From Niastella caeni (GTDB taxonomy: Bacteria > Bacteroidota > Bacteroidia > Chitinophagales > Chitinophagaceae): a stretch of DNA of 64,000 bases. The translations under genes and the position numbers were made by a program. Positions within the stretch are counted from its first letter, which is position 1; every line of letters starts with the position of its first letter. The notes beneath the pieces are model-generated. The model was not told where the DNA came from and ran no database searches. It saw only the letters and a list, made by a program, of their open reading frames with translations. The stretch lies in assembly GCF_004834005.1 (NCBI RefSeq), contig NZ_STFF01000002.1, positions 930,001 to 994,000 on the forward strand. Direction: 5' to 3'. Of the stretch, positions 1 to 8,488 are shown piece by piece.

Positions 1-1
1 A

Positions 2-604
2 ACGTCAGAAGCGGTGCATTTTATTGATGAGAGCATTGCGAAGATGGTGCGGATGACAGATTCGTTAAAGCTGCCGGTGAATTATATTTTCTTATCAGAT
101 CATGGCATGATCGCGGTTGATACGGTTAACCAGTTGCCGATGCCTTCGGCCATCGACACATCTAAATTTAAGGTACCCGATAGCGATGTATTGGTACACC
201 TGTATGCTTACAATGCCAAAGATGTACAGCCTGCTTATACAGCGCTGAAACAACAGGCTGATGGTTATGATGTGTACCTGGCCAGTGAAGTGCCGGCCCG
301 CTGGCATTATGGCGCAAAGGATGATTGGTACCAACGCATTGGTGATATTATATTAGTGCCCCGGGCGCCCAAATCATTTAATTTCCGTAAACGCAAAAGC
401 CTGCTCGGCAAGCACGGGTTCGATAATGCCCTGCCCGAAATGCATGCTACTTTTTACGCCTGGGGGCCTGCCTTTAAAAAGCAATTGCAAATAGATGCCT
501 TTGAGAACGTACACGTGTATCCGTTGATCGCTAAAATACTTGGACTGGATATTACAGAGAAGATAGATGGAGAGTTGAAGGTGTTGAAACCGATATTGAA
601 ATAG
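2..604 (+). CDS. ENPP-type phosphodiesterase / alkaline phosphatase family protein, C-terminal part
   Basis: This is the 3' part of a gene that runs off the left edge; the frame is open from base 2 and no start is visible. Type I phosphodiesterase/nucleotide pyrophosphatases hydrolyse phosphodiester or pyrophosphate bonds using two zinc ions, usually in the periplasm or at the surface. Visible hallmarks are SDHGM (bases 97-111), which carries the Asp-His metal ligands, and GKHGFDN (407-427), which carries a further His ligand. The family signature EMHATFYAWGPAF follows about ten residues later. The nucleophile Thr/Ser and the first metal site must lie upstream of the window. Substrate cannot be judged. 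The family call is firm; calling it a nucleotide pyrophosphatase rather than another phosphodiesterase is inference. Confidence 0.85.
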   Translation, partial: TSEAVHFIDESIAKMVRMTDSLKLPVNYIFLSDHGMIAVDTVNQLPMPSAIDTSKFKVPDSDVLVHLYAYNAKDVQPAYTALKQQADGYDVYLASEVPARWHYGAKDDWYQRIGDIILVPRAPKSFNFRKRKSLLGKHGFDNALPEMHATFYAWGPAFKKQLQIDAFENVHVYPLIAKILGLDITEKIDGELKVLKPILK

Positions 605-740
605 AGTACTGGGAAATTAGAAATGACGAATTAAAAATGGGGAATGAGGAAGTGAAGAAAAAGGCAACGAGGCAACAAGGCATAAAGTAAAGCGCAATAT
701 GTATTTGCTTGCAGCGTGTAGCTGTATTTTTTGACTTTCG

Positions 741-775
741 GCTTATAGCTTACAGCTTATAGCTTACAGCTTGCA
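741..775. repeat. five heptamer repeats (GCTTATA/GCTTACA)
   Basis: Five consecutive 7-bp units (GCTTATA, GCTTACA, GCTTATA, GCTTACA, GCTTGCA) lie just upstream of the amine oxidase start. The same heptamer family forms the long array after that gene, so the amine oxidase is flanked on both sides by related repeats. A second short motif, AAGGCAACGAGGCAACAAGG at about 661, recurs near 8453. Confidence 0.8.
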
Positions 776-818
776 TCTCGCATTCTTTTTGCATCTCATA
801 CCCCACACTACTACAACA

Positions 819-2087
819 ATGCAACATTCAATCCTCATTATAGGCGCCGGCGCTGCTGGTCTTTTCGCTGCCCGGAAGTTATCGGCGGCCGGTCATCCGG
901 TGACTGTGCTGGAAGCCAGTGACCGCATTGGCGGCAGAATTCATACCATTCAACCTCCCGGTTTTGTTCGGCCTATTGAGGAAGGAGCGGAGTTTATGCA
1001 TGGCAAATTGCCCTTGACCATGCAATTGCTCAAAGAGGCGGGGGTAGACTACCAACCGGTAGCTGGTAAAATGGTCCGGATAAAAAACGGACAGTGGTTG
1101 CAGCAGGAGGAATTTGTAGAAGGGTGGGATGTGTTGATCCATCGCATGCAGGAATTGACATCCGACATGACCCTGGCCGATTTTCTGCAGCAATATTTCA
1201 GTGATGATAAATACACGCCCTTACGACAATCTGTACAACGTTTTGCCGAAGGGTTCGATGTGGCCGATATTCACCAGGTGAGTGTAATGGGCATTCGTAA
1301 TGAATGGATGCATGAACAGGATGAACAATACCGCATACCCGGCGGGTACCAACAGCTCATGCAATATCTTCAGAAAGCAAGTGCGGCCAATGGCTGTATC
1401 ATTCATACTTCTCACACGGTAAAAACAATCCGTTGGCAAGCCAATAATGTACAGGCGATCACCGCCGATGGACAAACATTTACCGCTCAAAAAGCGATCA
1501 TTACCGTGCCGTTGGGTGTGTTGCAATCAGGGCCAAAACATGTTACTGCCATTTCCTTTGAACCGGCAATCGATGCGCAATATCAGGCCATACAGCAAAT
1601 AGGGTATGGCTCGGTAGTGAAAGTGGCCTTGCAGTTTACTGAACGGTTCTGGTTGTCGTATCAAAAAGAAGCCGGCTTTTTATTAAGTGAAGAATCAATT
1701 CCTACCTGGTGGACCTCATTGCCTGCTACCGATGCAATATTGACCGGCTGGCTTGGCGGACCGAAAACCGCCCGGTTTACGGAGGCCGATGATGAAACAA
1801 TTCTTCAACACGCGTTCCAATCTCTTTCAAATATCTTCAGGCTCCCGGCAGATCAGTTAAAAGCATTATTAACCGCCACGCATGTTGTACGCTGGCAAAC
1901 CAATCCTTATTGTTTGGGCGCGTATAGTTATAGTAAGTTATTTACCACGGCTGCCCGAAAATTATTAAATGAACCCATTCAAAACACGTTGTTCTTTGCC
2001 GGCGAAGCTTATTACGATGGAGAAGCAGGGGGAACAGTGGAGGCGGCGTTTGCTTCGGTTAATAAGTTAGTGAGTTCACACTTCTGA
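819..2087 (+). CDS. flavin monoamine oxidase family protein (FAD-dependent)
   Basis: FAD-dependent amine oxidases oxidise primary or secondary amines or polyamines, releasing hydrogen peroxide. The 422-residue protein opens with the dinucleotide-binding fold: GAGAAG at residues 8-13, then an acidic strand end (VLEASDRIGGRIHT) typical of this family. Near the C-terminus it has FFAGEAYYDGEAGGTVEAA, the second FAD-contact motif. The length fits the family. I chose the ATG at 819 because the open frame further upstream lies inside heptamer repeat sequence and would put 16 unrelated residues before the FAD strand. No signal peptide is evident, so it is probably cytoplasmic. Its substrate cannot be told from sequence, and a phytoene desaturase-like or other FAD oxidoreductase role is less likely. 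It appears to be monocistronic. Confidence 0.85.
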   Translation: MQHSILIIGAGAAGLFAARKLSAAGHPVTVLEASDRIGGRIHTIQPPGFVRPIEEGAEFMHGKLPLTMQLLKEAGVDYQPVAGKMVRIKNGQWLQQEEFVEGWDVLIHRMQELTSDMTLADFLQQYFSDDKYTPLRQSVQRFAEGFDVADIHQVSVMGIRNEWMHEQDEQYRIPGGYQQLMQYLQKASAANGCIIHTSHTVKTIRWQANNVQAITADGQTFTAQKAIITVPLGVLQSGPKHVTAISFEPAIDAQYQAIQQIGYGSVVKVALQFTERFWLSYQKEAGFLLSEESIPTWWTSLPATDAILTGWLGGPKTARFTEADDETILQHAFQSLSNIFRLPADQLKALLTATHVVRWQTNPYCLGAYSYSKLFTTAARKLLNEPIQNTLFFAGEAYYDGEAGGTVEAAFASVNKLVSSHF

Positions 2088-2119
2088 GTTATTAAGTTAT
2101 TAAGTTATTAAGTTAACAA
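2088..2119. repeat. 8-bp tandem repeat (GTTATTAA) directly after the stop codon
   Basis: Four consecutive 8-bp units (GTTATTAA three times, then GTTAACAA) begin at the base after the amine oxidase stop codon and lead into the heptamer array. They look like slippage-derived sequence. Confidence 0.75.
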
Positions 2120-2142
2120 GTTACAAGCGAACTTACAGCTTG

Positions 2143-2268
2143 CAGCTTACAGCTTACAGCTTACAGCTTACAGCTTACAGCTTACAGCTTACAGCTTACA
2201 GCTTACAGCTTACAGCTTACAGCTTACAGCTTACAGCTTACAGCTTACAGCTTACAGCTTACAGCTTA
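2143..2268. repeat. 18 perfect tandem copies of the heptamer CAGCTTA
   Basis: Exactly 126 bp consist of 18 uninterrupted copies of CAGCTTA, with degenerate copies on both sides (about 2132-2289). Because 7 is not a multiple of 3, all three frames are used, and an apparent reading frame translating as a seven-residue repeat runs through it. That frame has no other coding character. Such perfect arrays are prone to slippage, so copy number probably varies between isolates. This is the longest array of the heptamer family seen throughout the window. Confidence 0.95.
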
Positions 2269-2769
2269 CGGCTTACTGCCTACAGCTTGCAGCGTGTGGC
2301 TAAAATAGGAACTCAGAACGCCCGGCCATCGGCTATCGTAAATTTACTACTTCAACAAAAGCATTGATCATCCTTTATATTAGTTTGGATATTAAAGTGG
2401 AAGGAAAGAAAAAAAATTGCTGATTTTATGGTTACAGAACATTACAAGTGGCAGCATTTTTGTTATATAGTGGTCGACTAATTGTTACCTATGAAGAAGA
2501 TTGGTGAGGCAACCTTTCTGATAGTAGCGGATGTATTTCTCTTTGTTCAATTTCCCATCCGTTGTTTACTTTTTTTCTGTAGCAGACCCATTGTTTATGA
2601 AGAACAGTCTTCTTTAAGGAAGAACTATTCCCGAGATAGTGTCTTCTGTAGTCACGCCCTTTTTTGAATATCCCCCTTTAGAATGTTTCGTCAAGGTATT
2701 CCTTTGTATTGCCATAACAATATTTAGAGTATCGCTTAACTCTTTTGTTTAATCCATACCCCTTATCTG

Positions 2770-2814
2770 GGGCGTAGCCGCCGGAGATCGTCGGCATACC
2801 GGTTTGCTACGCCC
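2770..2814. other. stem-loop in the long gap (GGGCGTAGC / GCTACGCCC)
   Basis: Perfect 9-bp inverted arms at 2770-2778 and 2806-2814 enclose a GC-rich loop with a smaller internal complementarity (GCCG/CGGC). There is no T-run after it on either strand. The region 2290-2970 otherwise holds no convincing gene; a 61-codon frame at 2482-2667 has no family resemblance and poor coding character. The stem-loop could be an RNA structure or a remnant repeat. Confidence 0.5.
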
Positions 2815-2891
2815 ATTCATTTAATTGTATTACTTACAATAAAAGCGTGTTTATTTTGTATTGGTAATACCCTTTAGCTATCAACATGCAA

Positions 2892-2921
2892 ACGCAGGGA
2901 GTTTTACTCTCTGCGTTTTTG
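2892..2921 (+). terminator. Rho-independent terminator-like hairpin
   Basis: Arms ACGCAGGGAG (2892-2901) and CTCTCTGCGT (2907-2916) pair with one mismatch or wobble around a 5-nt loop, followed by TTTTGTTTTG. No annotated + strand gene ends close by (the amine oxidase ends 800 bp upstream). It may therefore terminate an unrecognised short transcript in the 2.3-2.9 kb gap. Confidence 0.6.
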
Positions 2922-2970
2922 TTTTGTTGAGTTGTGCGTTGCTAAGATAAGATGCGTATAATTTATTCAT

Positions 2971-3117
2971 TTACTTGCTTAAGAAGCCATCAATTCCTAT
3001 ATAAATACAGGAGGCGACGAAAGTGGTGATCAGGAACACCACGAAAGTGATCAATGCTATTTCCTCCGAGTTTTTGTTTAAGTCCCTATTTCCACTGTAT
3101 CTGTTAGCCGGTTTCAT
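2971..3117 (-). CDS. predicted 48-residue single-pass membrane protein
   Basis: A short reading frame encodes 48 residues. A polar, charged N-terminal half (MKPANRYSGNRDLNKNSEE) is followed by one clear hydrophobic helix, about residues 20-41 (IALITFVVFLITTFVASCIY), and a short tail ending GFLSK. The sharp polar-to-hydrophobic layout, ATG start and TAA stop look more like a real small membrane protein than chance. The upstream sequence has AAGGG 8 bases before the ATG, which could be a weak ribosome binding site. It stands alone in a repeat-rich gap. No function is recognised, and it is not certain that it is expressed. Confidence 0.5.
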   Translation of the reverse strand: MKPANRYSGNRDLNKNSEEIALITFVVFLITTFVASCIYIGIDGFLSK

Positions 3118-3290
3118 GATTTAATGTTTCCCTTATATAAGAGAAAAAGATGCCACCGGTCAACTTGTATTGATATTCAGCTGTTTGCGAAAATGAAGTG
3201 TGGAAAAGGATTGTTAAAACCGGGGAAGGGAAGACACAATTTGATAATGGCTAAGGTGCAAATCAGCTTATGGTGGGGAATAGCTATTGG

Positions 3291-3493
3291 AAAATTGCTG
3301 ATTTGGTGATTTCGGGATTTTGAGATTTGGAAATGCCGGCCGAAATGGAAATCCCAGGCAGAAATTGCTGATTTGGTGATTTCGGGATTTTGAGATTTGG
3401 AAATGCCGGCCGAAATGGAAATCACAGGCAGAAATTGCTGATTTGGTGATTTCGGGATTTTGAGATTTGGGAATGTCGGCCTAAATGGAAATC
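3291..3493. repeat. three tandem copies of a 70-bp unit
   Basis: Units start at 3291, 3361 and 3431. The first two are almost identical and the third diverges toward its end. Each contains GCTGATTTGGTGATTTCGGG and GGCCGAAATGGAAATC. Directly after the third copy, about 3494-3525 carries a partly complementary inverted segment (AATCTCAAAATCAGCAATCC), so the last repeat can fold into a hairpin. Apparent frames across the repeats are products of the periodic sequence. I see no spacers and no cas genes, so this is not CRISPR. Confidence 0.9.
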
Positions 3494-3664
3494 CAGAAAT
3501 CGCAAAATCTCAAAATCAGCAATCCCGGTATGCCAACCAGTCAGCTTTTAACAAGCAATATACGCCTAATGCCCCCGCTAAAAGGCGCGGGACCAGGCTT
3601 TGAGGGGGAACAGGATCCCGATGGTTTCCGATAGTTATCGGAACGGGAGGTAAGCGGCGATGTA
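3494..3664. other. gap with short palindrome TCCGATA-GT-TATCGGA
   Basis: After the 70-bp repeats, this stretch holds a perfect palindrome at 3627-3642 (TCCGATA, GT spacer, TATCGGA) in a GC-rich context. A related motif, CGACAGCTATCGGGG, lies near 41788. No gene is visible. The palindrome lies directly downstream of the small gene encoded on the minus strand at 3665-3934 and could be part of its transcript end, although no T-run follows. Confidence 0.4.
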
Positions 3665-3934
3665 TTATATATTCCGCAGCTCTTCTTCGATCAGGTCATG
3701 AAATGTATTCTCTTTTTCCATCACCCAATTTGGCAGTTGCTGTGGTAATATTTTCCAGGTGTCTTGTTCTTTTTGCATGCGGAACAGGATGCGATTACCC
3801 CTGTCGTCGCTAACATCCACCGTAAAAAGACCTTCATTGTGGCCGCCCAATTTCCTGAAGTTAAACTCCTTCAACCTTCCATTCACTTTCACCAACTTGG
3901 TGAAGTGTATATTTTTCTTTACTTCAATTCGCAT
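3665..3934 (-). CDS. conserved-looking small protein of unknown function (89 aa)
   Basis: The 89-residue protein starts MRIEVKKNIHFTKLVKVNGR and ends in an acidic helix (HDLIEEELRNI). It has no signal peptide or membrane segment. Alternating hydrophobic and polar positions in the first 60 residues suggest a small beta-sheet domain (LFTVDVSD, RILFRMQKEQ, TWKIL), followed by a C-terminal helix. It resembles short hypothetical proteins seen in Chitinophagaceae, but I cannot name a domain. It appears to be monocistronic and convergent with nothing. The coding call is good; the function is unknown. Confidence 0.7.
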   Translation of the reverse strand: MRIEVKKNIHFTKLVKVNGRLKEFNFRKLGGHNEGLFTVDVSDDRGNRILFRMQKEQDTWKILPQQLPNWVMEKENTFHDLIEEELRNI

Positions 3935-4397
3935 AGTCCAAAAAATAACAAGTGAAACACAAAGGTAAAAGCAATTCTCATGCTACGATTATAAAAAAAT
4001 ACTATTTAATAAAATTTTACACGCTAAACACCGCTCCACGCCTGCATTTTACGCGGCACGCGCTATTTTTTGATCTTCGACAAGAAGAATAGAGCTTACA
4101 ATCATTTGTTACACACTACAGGCAAATGCAGAAATAGTTGCTTCATTGATGTAAAAATTTTTTCCCACTTTGTAAGTAAAACGGTTTAGGGAGGCTGTTA
4201 GTGAAGGGCTTCAAGCTATAAGCTGCAAGCAAAATACAGAGACGCAGTTGATATAAAATATTAAATGCTTTACGCCAACATGACAAATCCACTTATGTAG
4301 CGTTTACAGCTTACCGCAAACCACTTTCAGCTTTTGGCTTTCGGTTTTAGCCTTTAGGCTTGAAGCTTTCAGCTTAAGGCTTGCAGCTGCTTTCTTC
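3935..4397. other. AT-rich intergenic region with degenerate heptamer sequence
   Basis: No gene is visible in these 463 bp. The left half is AT-rich (around 3990-4020) and should contain the promoter of the minus-strand 89-residue gene. The right half (4205-4235 and 4300-4392) contains degenerate copies of the CAGCTT-type repeat words (GCTTTCAGCTT, GGCTTTCGGTTTT, GCTTGCAGC) seen elsewhere in the window. It also forms the 3' flank of the L,D-transpeptidase gene. Confidence 0.5.
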
Positions 4398-6032
4398 TTA
4401 AAACAATTTCTCCCTGATCTTTTTGTCATGCTCATACACATCCTGTCGGAAGTTTAAATGCCCGGTTTCATCAACCCAGGCAGTATAATAAGTAATAAAT
4501 ACTTCCGCTTTATCTTTCAGCCTGACCGATTTTTGTTCTTTGGCATTCATGGCTTCCACTATTTTTTCAGTATTCCAATTGGGATCATTGCGTAAAAGGT
4601 ACTCTGCCATCTTTTGCGCATTGGCCAGGCGAATACAACCATGACTGAACGCTCTTTTATCTTTACTGAATAAACTTTTGGCCGGGGTATCGTGTAAATA
4701 AATGTCAAAGCTGTTCGGGAAGAGGAATTTTACCTTGCCCAGCGAATTTTTGTCGCCGGGTAATTGCCTGATCTCCGGAATGCCATCACCGTCTTTATCG
4801 CCCTGGTTTTCCATCTCATTCTTCGCCAGGTAATCTTTATCTTTTTCTATTTCGGGTAATATTTCATCGGTCACGATCCGCGGCGGAATATTCCAGTAGG
4901 GAGCAAATACAACCTGGTTCATGGTGCCGGTAAATTGCATGGTGCTGTGTCCTTCTTTTCCAACAACAACATTCATGTCAAAAACCTTATTGCCATTTTC
5001 GAGCACATGTAAATTAAATTCAGGAATATTGACGATAATGAGCGTTCCGTTCGATTGCGAAGGCATCCAGCGCATGCGTCCCAGGTTGATCAATAATTGT
5101 TCAATGCGATCGCGCACCGGTACATTCATTTCAGTGATCAGGTCTTTGCTTAAGGTGCCGGTGGTTTTCAATCCAAATCGTTGCTGTATTTGAGTTATAC
5201 CCTGCGCCAGTGTATCGTTGAAAACGGCAGAGGTATCATTTCCCGGCATATCGCCGGTAATGGCCAGGTATTTTTTTATCAGGGTAACCTGCGGCGAAGA
5301 AGCGCCTTTCTTTAGTGACCTGGCTTTGTCGGGGATCACCGGCCAGCCGCCCTGCTTGTGAATGCTGACATATTGCTGCAATTGATCTTTTAATGCTTTG
5401 TACGAAGCATTGATGTCTTCGAAATACTTATTGTCTTTATGCTTTTTCGATAACAGCGAATCGGCCAGTTGTATAGGATCTGCTTTTTTATAGGGCACGA
5501 ACCGTTCCAGTTCTTTCCGCTTTACATACCCTTTCTCAAAATTCTTCAGGGCGTAACTGATAAGGCTTTCTGTCAACTGTATTTCGGTCTGCTGATAATT
5601 TTTGTCTTTCGGGCTTACGCTAAAGCTATCGCCCAGCAGGCGGTTCATCTGTTTTTCGAGCGGTTTATTGGCAAGCGATGTGTCGCCGGAGTAGGTAAGG
5701 TAATGATCGAACAGGTTCCAGAAGGCTTGCGCCTCTTCTGTAAAGCCGTCGCTGGTGAACCAGGCATACTGGTAATTGCGGGCGTTGTAAAAGCTGGTCA
5801 TGCGATTCGCGATGGAATCGGGTACCTTGTTTTTGGCAATAAAGGCAACGAGTGCGCTGCTGTCGAAAAACAGGTCGGAGTAAGAATTGGCTTTGGTAAT
5901 ATTATAATCGCGCGATGAAATGTTTTTCGGTTTGGCGGGTTCACCGCCTTCTTCGGTCGTGTTTTCGGCATTGTTTAAACAGCCGGTAAACAATATGGTT
6001 ACTACCCATATATAAACAATGTGATGTTTCAT
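4398..6032 (-). CDS. YcbB-like L,D-transpeptidase lipoprotein
   Basis: L,D-transpeptidases make 3-3 peptidoglycan cross-links or attach proteins to the wall, using a cysteine nucleophile in a YkuD-type domain. The 544-residue protein starts with a lipoprotein signal (hydrophobic run ending LFTGC, Cys18), so it should be membrane-anchored in the periplasm. The middle holds a YcbB-type scaffold domain (about 80-240) and a peptidoglycan-binding motif region (about 245-330, with TGTLSKDLITEMN). Next come the conserved RIEQLLINLGRMRW and the catalytic domain, with SHGCIRL (His464, Cys466) and IYLHDTP upstream. The order and length match the YcbB subfamily. It is transcribed alone, divergent from the gamma-glutamyltransferase-family gene across a repeat-containing gap. 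Confidence 0.92.
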   Translation of the reverse strand: MKHHIVYIWVVTILFTGCLNNAENTTEEGGEPAKPKNISSRDYNITKANSYSDLFFDSSALVAFIAKNKVPDSIANRMTSFYNARNYQYAWFTSDGFTEEAQAFWNLFDHYLTYSGDTSLANKPLEKQMNRLLGDSFSVSPKDKNYQQTEIQLTESLISYALKNFEKGYVKRKELERFVPYKKADPIQLADSLLSKKHKDNKYFEDINASYKALKDQLQQYVSIHKQGGWPVIPDKARSLKKGASSPQVTLIKKYLAITGDMPGNDTSAVFNDTLAQGITQIQQRFGLKTTGTLSKDLITEMNVPVRDRIEQLLINLGRMRWMPSQSNGTLIIVNIPEFNLHVLENGNKVFDMNVVVGKEGHSTMQFTGTMNQVVFAPYWNIPPRIVTDEILPEIEKDKDYLAKNEMENQGDKDGDGIPEIRQLPGDKNSLGKVKFLFPNSFDIYLHDTPAKSLFSKDKRAFSHGCIRLANAQKMAEYLLRNDPNWNTEKIVEAMNAKEQKSVRLKDKAEVFITYYTAWVDETGHLNFRQDVYEHDKKIREKLF

Positions 6033-6220
6033 GCTATAAGCAAATGAAATCTTGTACCGTTGCGCTAAACCCGGGAATGGCTATATTTTACCGGCGAAGG
6101 TGTGGAATTAGTTCTACAGCAACTTGTCTTTACCGGCTTTATCCGGTTCTTAAGTGGTTTTTGTGTTAATCTGTAGGGACTTAAAAAGGAGGTAACAGGG
6201 AGCTTACAGGGATAAAATGC

Positions 6221-6275
6221 CTGTGAGGTCCCTGCGAGGTCCCTGTGAGGTCCCTGTCAGGTCCCTGTAAGACCC
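6221..6275. repeat. five tandem copies of an 11-bp unit (CTGTGAGGTCC)
   Basis: Units at 6221, 6232, 6243, 6254 and 6265 read CTGTGAGGTCC, CTGCGAGGTCC, CTGTGAGGTCC, CTGTCAGGTCC and CTGTAAGACCC. The period of 11 bp is close to one helical turn, so any protein bound to each unit would sit on one face of the DNA. The array lies in the 347-bp gap between the divergent L,D-transpeptidase and gamma-glutamyltransferase-family genes, about 105 bp upstream of the latter. Regulatory use is speculation; slippage alone could explain it. Confidence 0.85.
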
Positions 6276-6379
6276 TAAAAAGAACCTGCACCGGCTCAAC
6301 CAAAATCTCCAGGTGTAACAACTTCATTAGCACATTAGCACATTCCTCCTCCTTATCTTTATCTTACAAAACACCTAAC

Positions 6380-8218
6380 ATGAGAAGAATACTGCTACTG
6401 TCTTTTTTCATGTGCCAGTTCATATTCCTTCAGGCACAGCAAACGCAAAAACCACCGCTGCACGCAAAAAACTGGATGGCCATTACCGGTAAACCGCTGG
6501 CGGCTACCGCAGGCGCTGCCATTTTTCAGAAAGGCGGTAATGCCGTTGACGCCGCCTGTGCCATGATTGCGGCTACCTGCACCATGTGGGATGTGCTTAG
6601 TTGGGGCGGCGAAACCCAGGCCTTAATTTATAATCCGCATACAGGAAAAGTGATCGGCATAAATGCCCTGGGCGTGGCGCCCACCGGCGCTACGGCCGCG
6701 TTCTTTAAAAATAAGGGCATGCATTACCCGCCGGAGTATGGGCCGCTGTCGGCAGTAACCCCCGGCACGCCCGGTGGCATTTGCACCATGCTGGCCGAAT
6801 ACGGCACTATGAGTTTGAAAGAAGTGCTGGCGCCGGCCATGCAAATGGCGGCGGGGTACCCCATCGAGGCGCAGACCGCCAACAGTATGGAAAGAGGAAA
6901 AGCGCAGATAAAACAATGGCCGTATTCAAAAGCGGTATTCCTGCCCCATGCCGGTCAGGTACGGGAAGCGCCGGAGGCAGGGGAATTATTCAAACAGAAC
7001 GACCTGCTTGAAACGCTGCGCAAAATGGTAGAGGCGGAACAGCAGGCATTGAAGAAAGGGAAGAACCGGAAAGAAGCGATCTATGCGGCGAACGCCCGGT
7101 TCTACACCGGTGACATTGCCAAAGAATTTGTGCGCGGCTGTAAAGAACAGGGTGGTTTGATCACCGAAGATGACCTGGCCCGGTGGAAAGTGCAAATTGA
7201 AGAACCGGTGAGCATTAATTATAAAGGTATTGAGGTGTACAAACTACAGCAATGGACGCAGGGGCCTGCCATGCTGCAGGCATTGAACATCCTGGAGAAC
7301 TTTGACCTTAAAAACATGGGTTATAACTCAAGCCGCTACATTCATACGGTTACCCAGGCCATGCAATTGGCTTTTGCCGACCGCGACTTTTATTATGGCG
7401 ACCCTTATTATGCCCCGCAGGAGCCCATGAAAGGTTTGTTATCGAAGGAGTATGCCAAAGAACGGGCGCGGCTGATTGATCCGGCCAGGAATTTGTGGCC
7501 TGCATTACCTGGTGATCCGTACACATTTGAAGGAAAATCAAACCCGTTCAGTCATTATTTACGTTTATGGAACACCGATAAGCCGTTGGCCTATGCACCG
7601 GTTGATGACCAATACCTGGAGCAGTTGTGGCGGGGAACTACATCGGTGGAGGCTGCCGACTCGGCGGGTTGGGTGGTTTCCGTTACCCCCAGTGGCGGCT
7701 GGTTGCCTGCCTGTATCGCCGGCCGCACCGGTATTGGTATGAGCCAGCGGATGCAAAGTTTTGTGCTGGATTCGGTATTTAATCCATTTAACGTGGTAGA
7801 ACCGGGGAAGCGGCCCAGGGTAACGCTTACCCCCACACTGGCCTTAAAAGATGGTAAACCGTTTTTATCATTCGCGGTACAGGGCGGAGATACGCAGGAC
7901 CAAAACCTGTTGCAGTTCTTTTTAAATGTAACTGAATTTGGCATGACGGTACAGGAAGCCGTTGAAGCGGCCAATGTAAATACTTACCAGTTGTACCTGT
8001 CGCTGGGTGGGGAAGATCGCAAGCCCAAACCGGGTTCAATTTTAGTGAATAGCAATACGCCCGACTGGATCCGGCGCGAACTGATAAAGATGGGCTATAA
8101 GTTAACGTTTGATGATCGTACATCCGGCCCTGTTAATGCCATTTACTTCGATCGCAAGCATGGAACATTCTGGGGTGGATCAAGCAATCATGGTGAAGAT
8201 TATGGGGTAGGCTGGTAA
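6380..8218 (+). CDS. gamma-glutamyltransferase family protein, exported
   Basis: Members of this N-terminal-nucleophile family cleave themselves into two subunits and hydrolyse or transfer gamma-glutamyl groups, for example from glutathione. The 612-residue protein has a signal peptide (residues 1-21, ending LQAQQ). The large-subunit start follows, with AAGAAIFQKGGNAVDAACAM. The likely cleavage site and nucleophile are in GTTSVEAAD (Thr420/Thr421), where classical enzymes have TTHFSV; the missing His places it in a divergent branch. Downstream PRVTLTPTLALKDGKPFL and AVQGGDTQDQN match the small subunit. I chose the ATG at 6380 because the longer frame would add 45 residues, partly translated from the 11-bp repeats, in front of the signal peptide. 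The substrate is uncertain. Confidence 0.88.
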   Translation: MRRILLLSFFMCQFIFLQAQQTQKPPLHAKNWMAITGKPLAATAGAAIFQKGGNAVDAACAMIAATCTMWDVLSWGGETQALIYNPHTGKVIGINALGVAPTGATAAFFKNKGMHYPPEYGPLSAVTPGTPGGICTMLAEYGTMSLKEVLAPAMQMAAGYPIEAQTANSMERGKAQIKQWPYSKAVFLPHAGQVREAPEAGELFKQNDLLETLRKMVEAEQQALKKGKNRKEAIYAANARFYTGDIAKEFVRGCKEQGGLITEDDLARWKVQIEEPVSINYKGIEVYKLQQWTQGPAMLQALNILENFDLKNMGYNSSRYIHTVTQAMQLAFADRDFYYGDPYYAPQEPMKGLLSKEYAKERARLIDPARNLWPALPGDPYTFEGKSNPFSHYLRLWNTDKPLAYAPVDDQYLEQLWRGTTSVEAADSAGWVVSVTPSGGWLPACIAGRTGIGMSQRMQSFVLDSVFNPFNVVEPGKRPRVTLTPTLALKDGKPFLSFAVQGGDTQDQNLLQFFLNVTEFGMTVQEAVEAANVNTYQLYLSLGGEDRKPKPGSILVNSNTPDWIRRELIKMGYKLTFDDRTSGPVNAIYFDRKHGTFWGGSSNHGEDYGVGW

Positions 8219-8411
8219 GAAAATCGTGGAAAATTGACTACATATCATACTGTTACATATGCAAAATGGCCTCATAAGGCGCTGGCATAATTTTGTTAAT
8301 ATTATTAGAAATAAGCAATGAGGTGCGGAACATGAAGAGAGTGATAAAAACGGGATGTTGAAGGAATTCAATTCAAAAATAACGCATGGAAGAATAGAGA
8401 TGTGGTAGCAC

Positions 8412-8448
8412 GCCGGGTGTCTTGATAGGCATCCGGCTTTCTTTTTTT
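8412..8448 (+). terminator. Rho-independent terminator candidate
   Basis: Arms GCCGGGTG (8412-8419) and CATCCGGC (8430-8437) pair with one G-T wobble across a 10-nt loop and are followed by TTTCTTTTTTT. It lies about 195 bp after the gamma-glutamyltransferase-family stop codon and just before the convergent TerB-like gene. Confidence 0.65.
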
Positions 8449-8488
8449 GAAAAGGCAACGAGGCAACAAGGTTGCCGCAAACGCTGAA

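Noticed and set aside
2140..2367. 75-codon frame translating as a seven-residue repeat
   Set aside because: It is a by-product of the (CAGCTTA)n array: three heptamers make 21 bp, so every frame stays open. There is no non-repeat domain.
2482..2667. 61-codon frame in the long gap
   Set aside because: No family, mixed hydrophobic/Cys composition and no supporting start or neighbours.
3177..3425. 82-codon minus-strand frame across the 70-bp repeats
   Set aside because: The product repeats with the DNA unit and shows no signal peptide or domain; it is periodic non-coding sequence.
2143..3493. CRISPR-like appearance of repeats
   Set aside because: The heptamers have no spacers, the 70-bp units are directly tandem, and no cas genes are present.
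5469..5918. 149-codon + strand frame opposite the L,D-transpeptidase
   Set aside because: It lies wholly inside a well-supported gene on the other strand and has no recognisable domain; antisense shadow.
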